A DNA stretch of 6,210 nt from Anaerolineae bacterium (GTDB lineage: Bacteria; Chloroflexota; Anaerolineae; UBA4142): assembly GCA_027457205.1 (NCBI GenBank), contig DAIDTM010000169.1:1-6210 (forward strand). Direction: 5' to 3'. A program made the translations under genes and the position numbers. Under the pieces are notes generated by a model, which had not been told where the DNA came from, did not search any database, and saw only the letters and a list, made by a program, of their open reading frames with translations. This document shows, one piece after another, positions 4,690 to 6,210 of this stretch (positions within the stretch are counted from its first letter, which is position 1; each line of letters starts with the position of its first letter).

Positions 4690-6210
4690 ATGATTAAGCA
4701 GAAAAGCAAGACCAAGCCACAACTCGTCCGAGAGTTGAAAACGCTGCGGGCGCGCGTGAGGGCATTAGAAAAATCGCAGCGGGATTGCCAACGGATCGAG
4801 GAAACGCTGCACGAGGCGGATCGATTCCGTGAGGAAGTTATCGCCGGCGCTGGCGCGGGGATCATCGTCTACGATTGCAAGTTTCGATACGTGGTCTGGA
4901 ATCGACGCATGGAAAACCTGACCGGTATTCCCGCGGCGGACGTATTGGGCAAAAACGCGTTTGACCTCTTTCCTCATTTGCGGCAGCAAGGCGTCGATCG
5001 ATTGCTTCACCAAGCCCTGGCGGGAGAAACCGTAACCTCTTCCGACACACCTTACTATGCGCCCCAAACCGGCAAGTCGGGCTGGGTGGTCGGGACGTAC
5101 GCGCCGCACCGCGACACCCAAGGCAACATTATTGGCGTGATCGCGATGATCTATGACATCACGCAGCGCAAACAGGTTGAAGAAGCGCTGCAAAAATCGG
5201 AACAATACGCGCGCAGCATCGTCGATTCGTCTATCGATATGATCGTCACCGTCGACAATCAACGCCGAATTGTCGAATTCAACCGCGCCGCACAACAAAC
5301 CTTCGGTTACACGCGCGAAGAGGTGTTGGGCAAACATATCAATATCCTCTATGCCGATGCGGTGGAAGGGCAAGAAATCCATCGCGTCGCGTTCGAAAAC
5401 GGACAGACCGTTCAAGAGGTGCTCAACCAGCGAAAAAATGGGGAAGTTTTCCGTAGCCAACTCTCCGCTGCGGCGCTCCGCGACGCCAATGGCGTACCGG
5501 TGGGCGTCATTGGCGTCTCCCGCGACATTACGGAGCGCAAGCGCGTAGAGGACACGTTGCGCGAAAGCGAAGAGCGTTTCCGCCGCGCGTTTGACTATGC
5601 GGCAATTGGTATGGCGCTCGTCGCGCCCGATGGGCGCTGGCTCAAGGTGAATCGTGCGCTCTGCCAGTTGGTTGGCTATTCCGAACAGGATTTGCTAACC
5701 CGAACCTTTCAGGACATTACACATCCGGACGATCTCGATCCAGACCTGGCTTTGATGCAGCGAATGTTGACTGGCGAGATCGATACGTATCAGCTAGAGA
5801 AGCGTTACTTTCACAAACAGGGACATATCGTTTGGGTCTTGTTGAGCGTCTCGCTGGTGCGAGACGCGAGAGGTCAGCCGCTCCATTTCATCTCACAGAT
5901 CCAAAACATCACCGCGCGCAAGCTAACCGAGAATGCCTTGAAGGAGAGCGAGGAGAAATACCGCGACCTGTTCGAAAATGCGAACGACTTTATTCAAGTC
6001 ATTGACTCCGACGGTCGATTCCTCTATGTGAACCGCGCATGGAAAGAGGCGCTGGGCTACAACGACGAAGAGACCGCTCAACTTTCTCTCTTCGACATCG
6101 TGACGCCTGCTTCGCGATCCCACTGCCAGGACTTGTTTCGACGCGTCCTGACCGGCGAGAAGATCGACCGGATCGAAGTGAAATTCGTCGCGCGTGACGG
6201 GCGGCAAATC
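4690..6210 (+). CDS. Multi-PAS signalling protein, 3' end cut by window
   Basis: The frame is open from ATG 4690 to the last base, 507 codons without a stop. A charged helical segment (about 10-50, likely coiled coil) is followed by PAS domains at about 44-160, 171-282, 295-409 and a fourth from 422 that is cut. Each of the first three ends in a PAC-type linker with the usual signature: DITQRKQVEEALQKSE, DITERKRVEDTLRESE, NITARKLTENALKESE. PAS domains sense small ligands, redox or light, and relay to a C-terminal output, usually a histidine kinase or GGDEF/EAL module; the output lies outside the window. No signal peptide or membrane segment is seen, so it is probably cytosolic. The start is not certain: AAGAAGG (4681-4687) is only 2 nt from the ATG, and an in-frame GTG at 4678 is an alternative. 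An in-frame stop at 4597 limits upstream extension. Confidence 0.88.
   Translation, partial: MIKQKSKTKPQLVRELKTLRARVRALEKSQRDCQRIEETLHEADRFREEVIAGAGAGIIVYDCKFRYVVWNRRMENLTGIPAADVLGKNAFDLFPHLRQQGVDRLLHQALAGETVTSSDTPYYAPQTGKSGWVVGTYAPHRDTQGNIIGVIAMIYDITQRKQVEEALQKSEQYARSIVDSSIDMIVTVDNQRRIVEFNRAAQQTFGYTREEVLGKHINILYADAVEGQEIHRVAFENGQTVQEVLNQRKNGEVFRSQLSAAALRDANGVPVGVIGVSRDITERKRVEDTLRESEERFRRAFDYAAIGMALVAPDGRWLKVNRALCQLVGYSEQDLLTRTFQDITHPDDLDPDLALMQRMLTGEIDTYQLEKRYFHKQGHIVWVLLSVSLVRDARGQPLHFISQIQNITARKLTENALKESEEKYRDLFENANDFIQVIDSDGRFLYVNRAWKEALGYNDEETAQLSLFDIVTPASRSHCQDLFRRVLTGEKIDRIEVKFVARDGRQI

Noticed and set aside
4765..5460. 231-codon open frame on the minus strand under the PAS gene
   Set aside because: It lies fully antisense to clear PAS coding sequence, has no recognisable domain, and has no SD or promoter. 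Lack of stops on the opposite strand is common in GC-rich genes.

Overview
The window looks like a piece of bacterial chromosome of moderately high GC. Signals are conventional: near-consensus sigma70-type promoters, Shine-Dalgarno (SD) sites and intrinsic terminators. The gene mix (MDR oxidoreductase, TipA-type MerR regulator, solo DUF2283 protein, thiolase/DUF35 pair, multi-PAS sensor) and the coding style would suit an environmental Chloroflexota (Anaerolineae-like) bacterium. That placement is an impression, not a proof. I see no tRNA, rRNA, CRISPR array, insertion sequence or phage gene.

Layout: (1) 1-937, + strand: zinc-free MDR-family NAD(P)H:quinone oxidoreductase, missing only about its first two codons, followed by a strong terminator. 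(2) 1022-1768, - strand: MerR/TipA-type regulator. Its promoter has the family's hallmark 19-bp spacer with a dyad inside. (3) 1891-2268, + strand: small DUF2283 protein, driven by a promoter back to back with the merR-like one and having two plausible starts; a probably bidirectional terminator follows. (4) 4348 down to 2338, - strand: a two-gene operon, thiolase-fold enzyme then DUF35 (OB-fold) partner, separated by a heptamer-repeat hairpin. (5) 4349-4689: divergent intergenic region with a promoter for each side and a structured leader. (6) 4690-6210, + strand: protein with at least four PAS domains, cut off by the window end before its output domain.

How the genes relate: the thiolase and DUF35 proteins almost certainly form one acyl-CoA enzyme complex, as in archaeal thiolase/HMG-CoA synthase, BbsAB and Ltp2/ChsH2 systems. 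The striking point is that both have lost their hallmark residues. The thiolase has Gly where the nucleophilic Cys is expected, and the DUF35 protein has none of the four zinc-ribbon cysteines. Both frames are otherwise intact and well expressed by their signals, so this may be a complex with changed chemistry rather than decay. The MerR regulator probably autoregulates and may influence the divergent DUF2283 gene. No link between these units and the PAS sensor can be shown.
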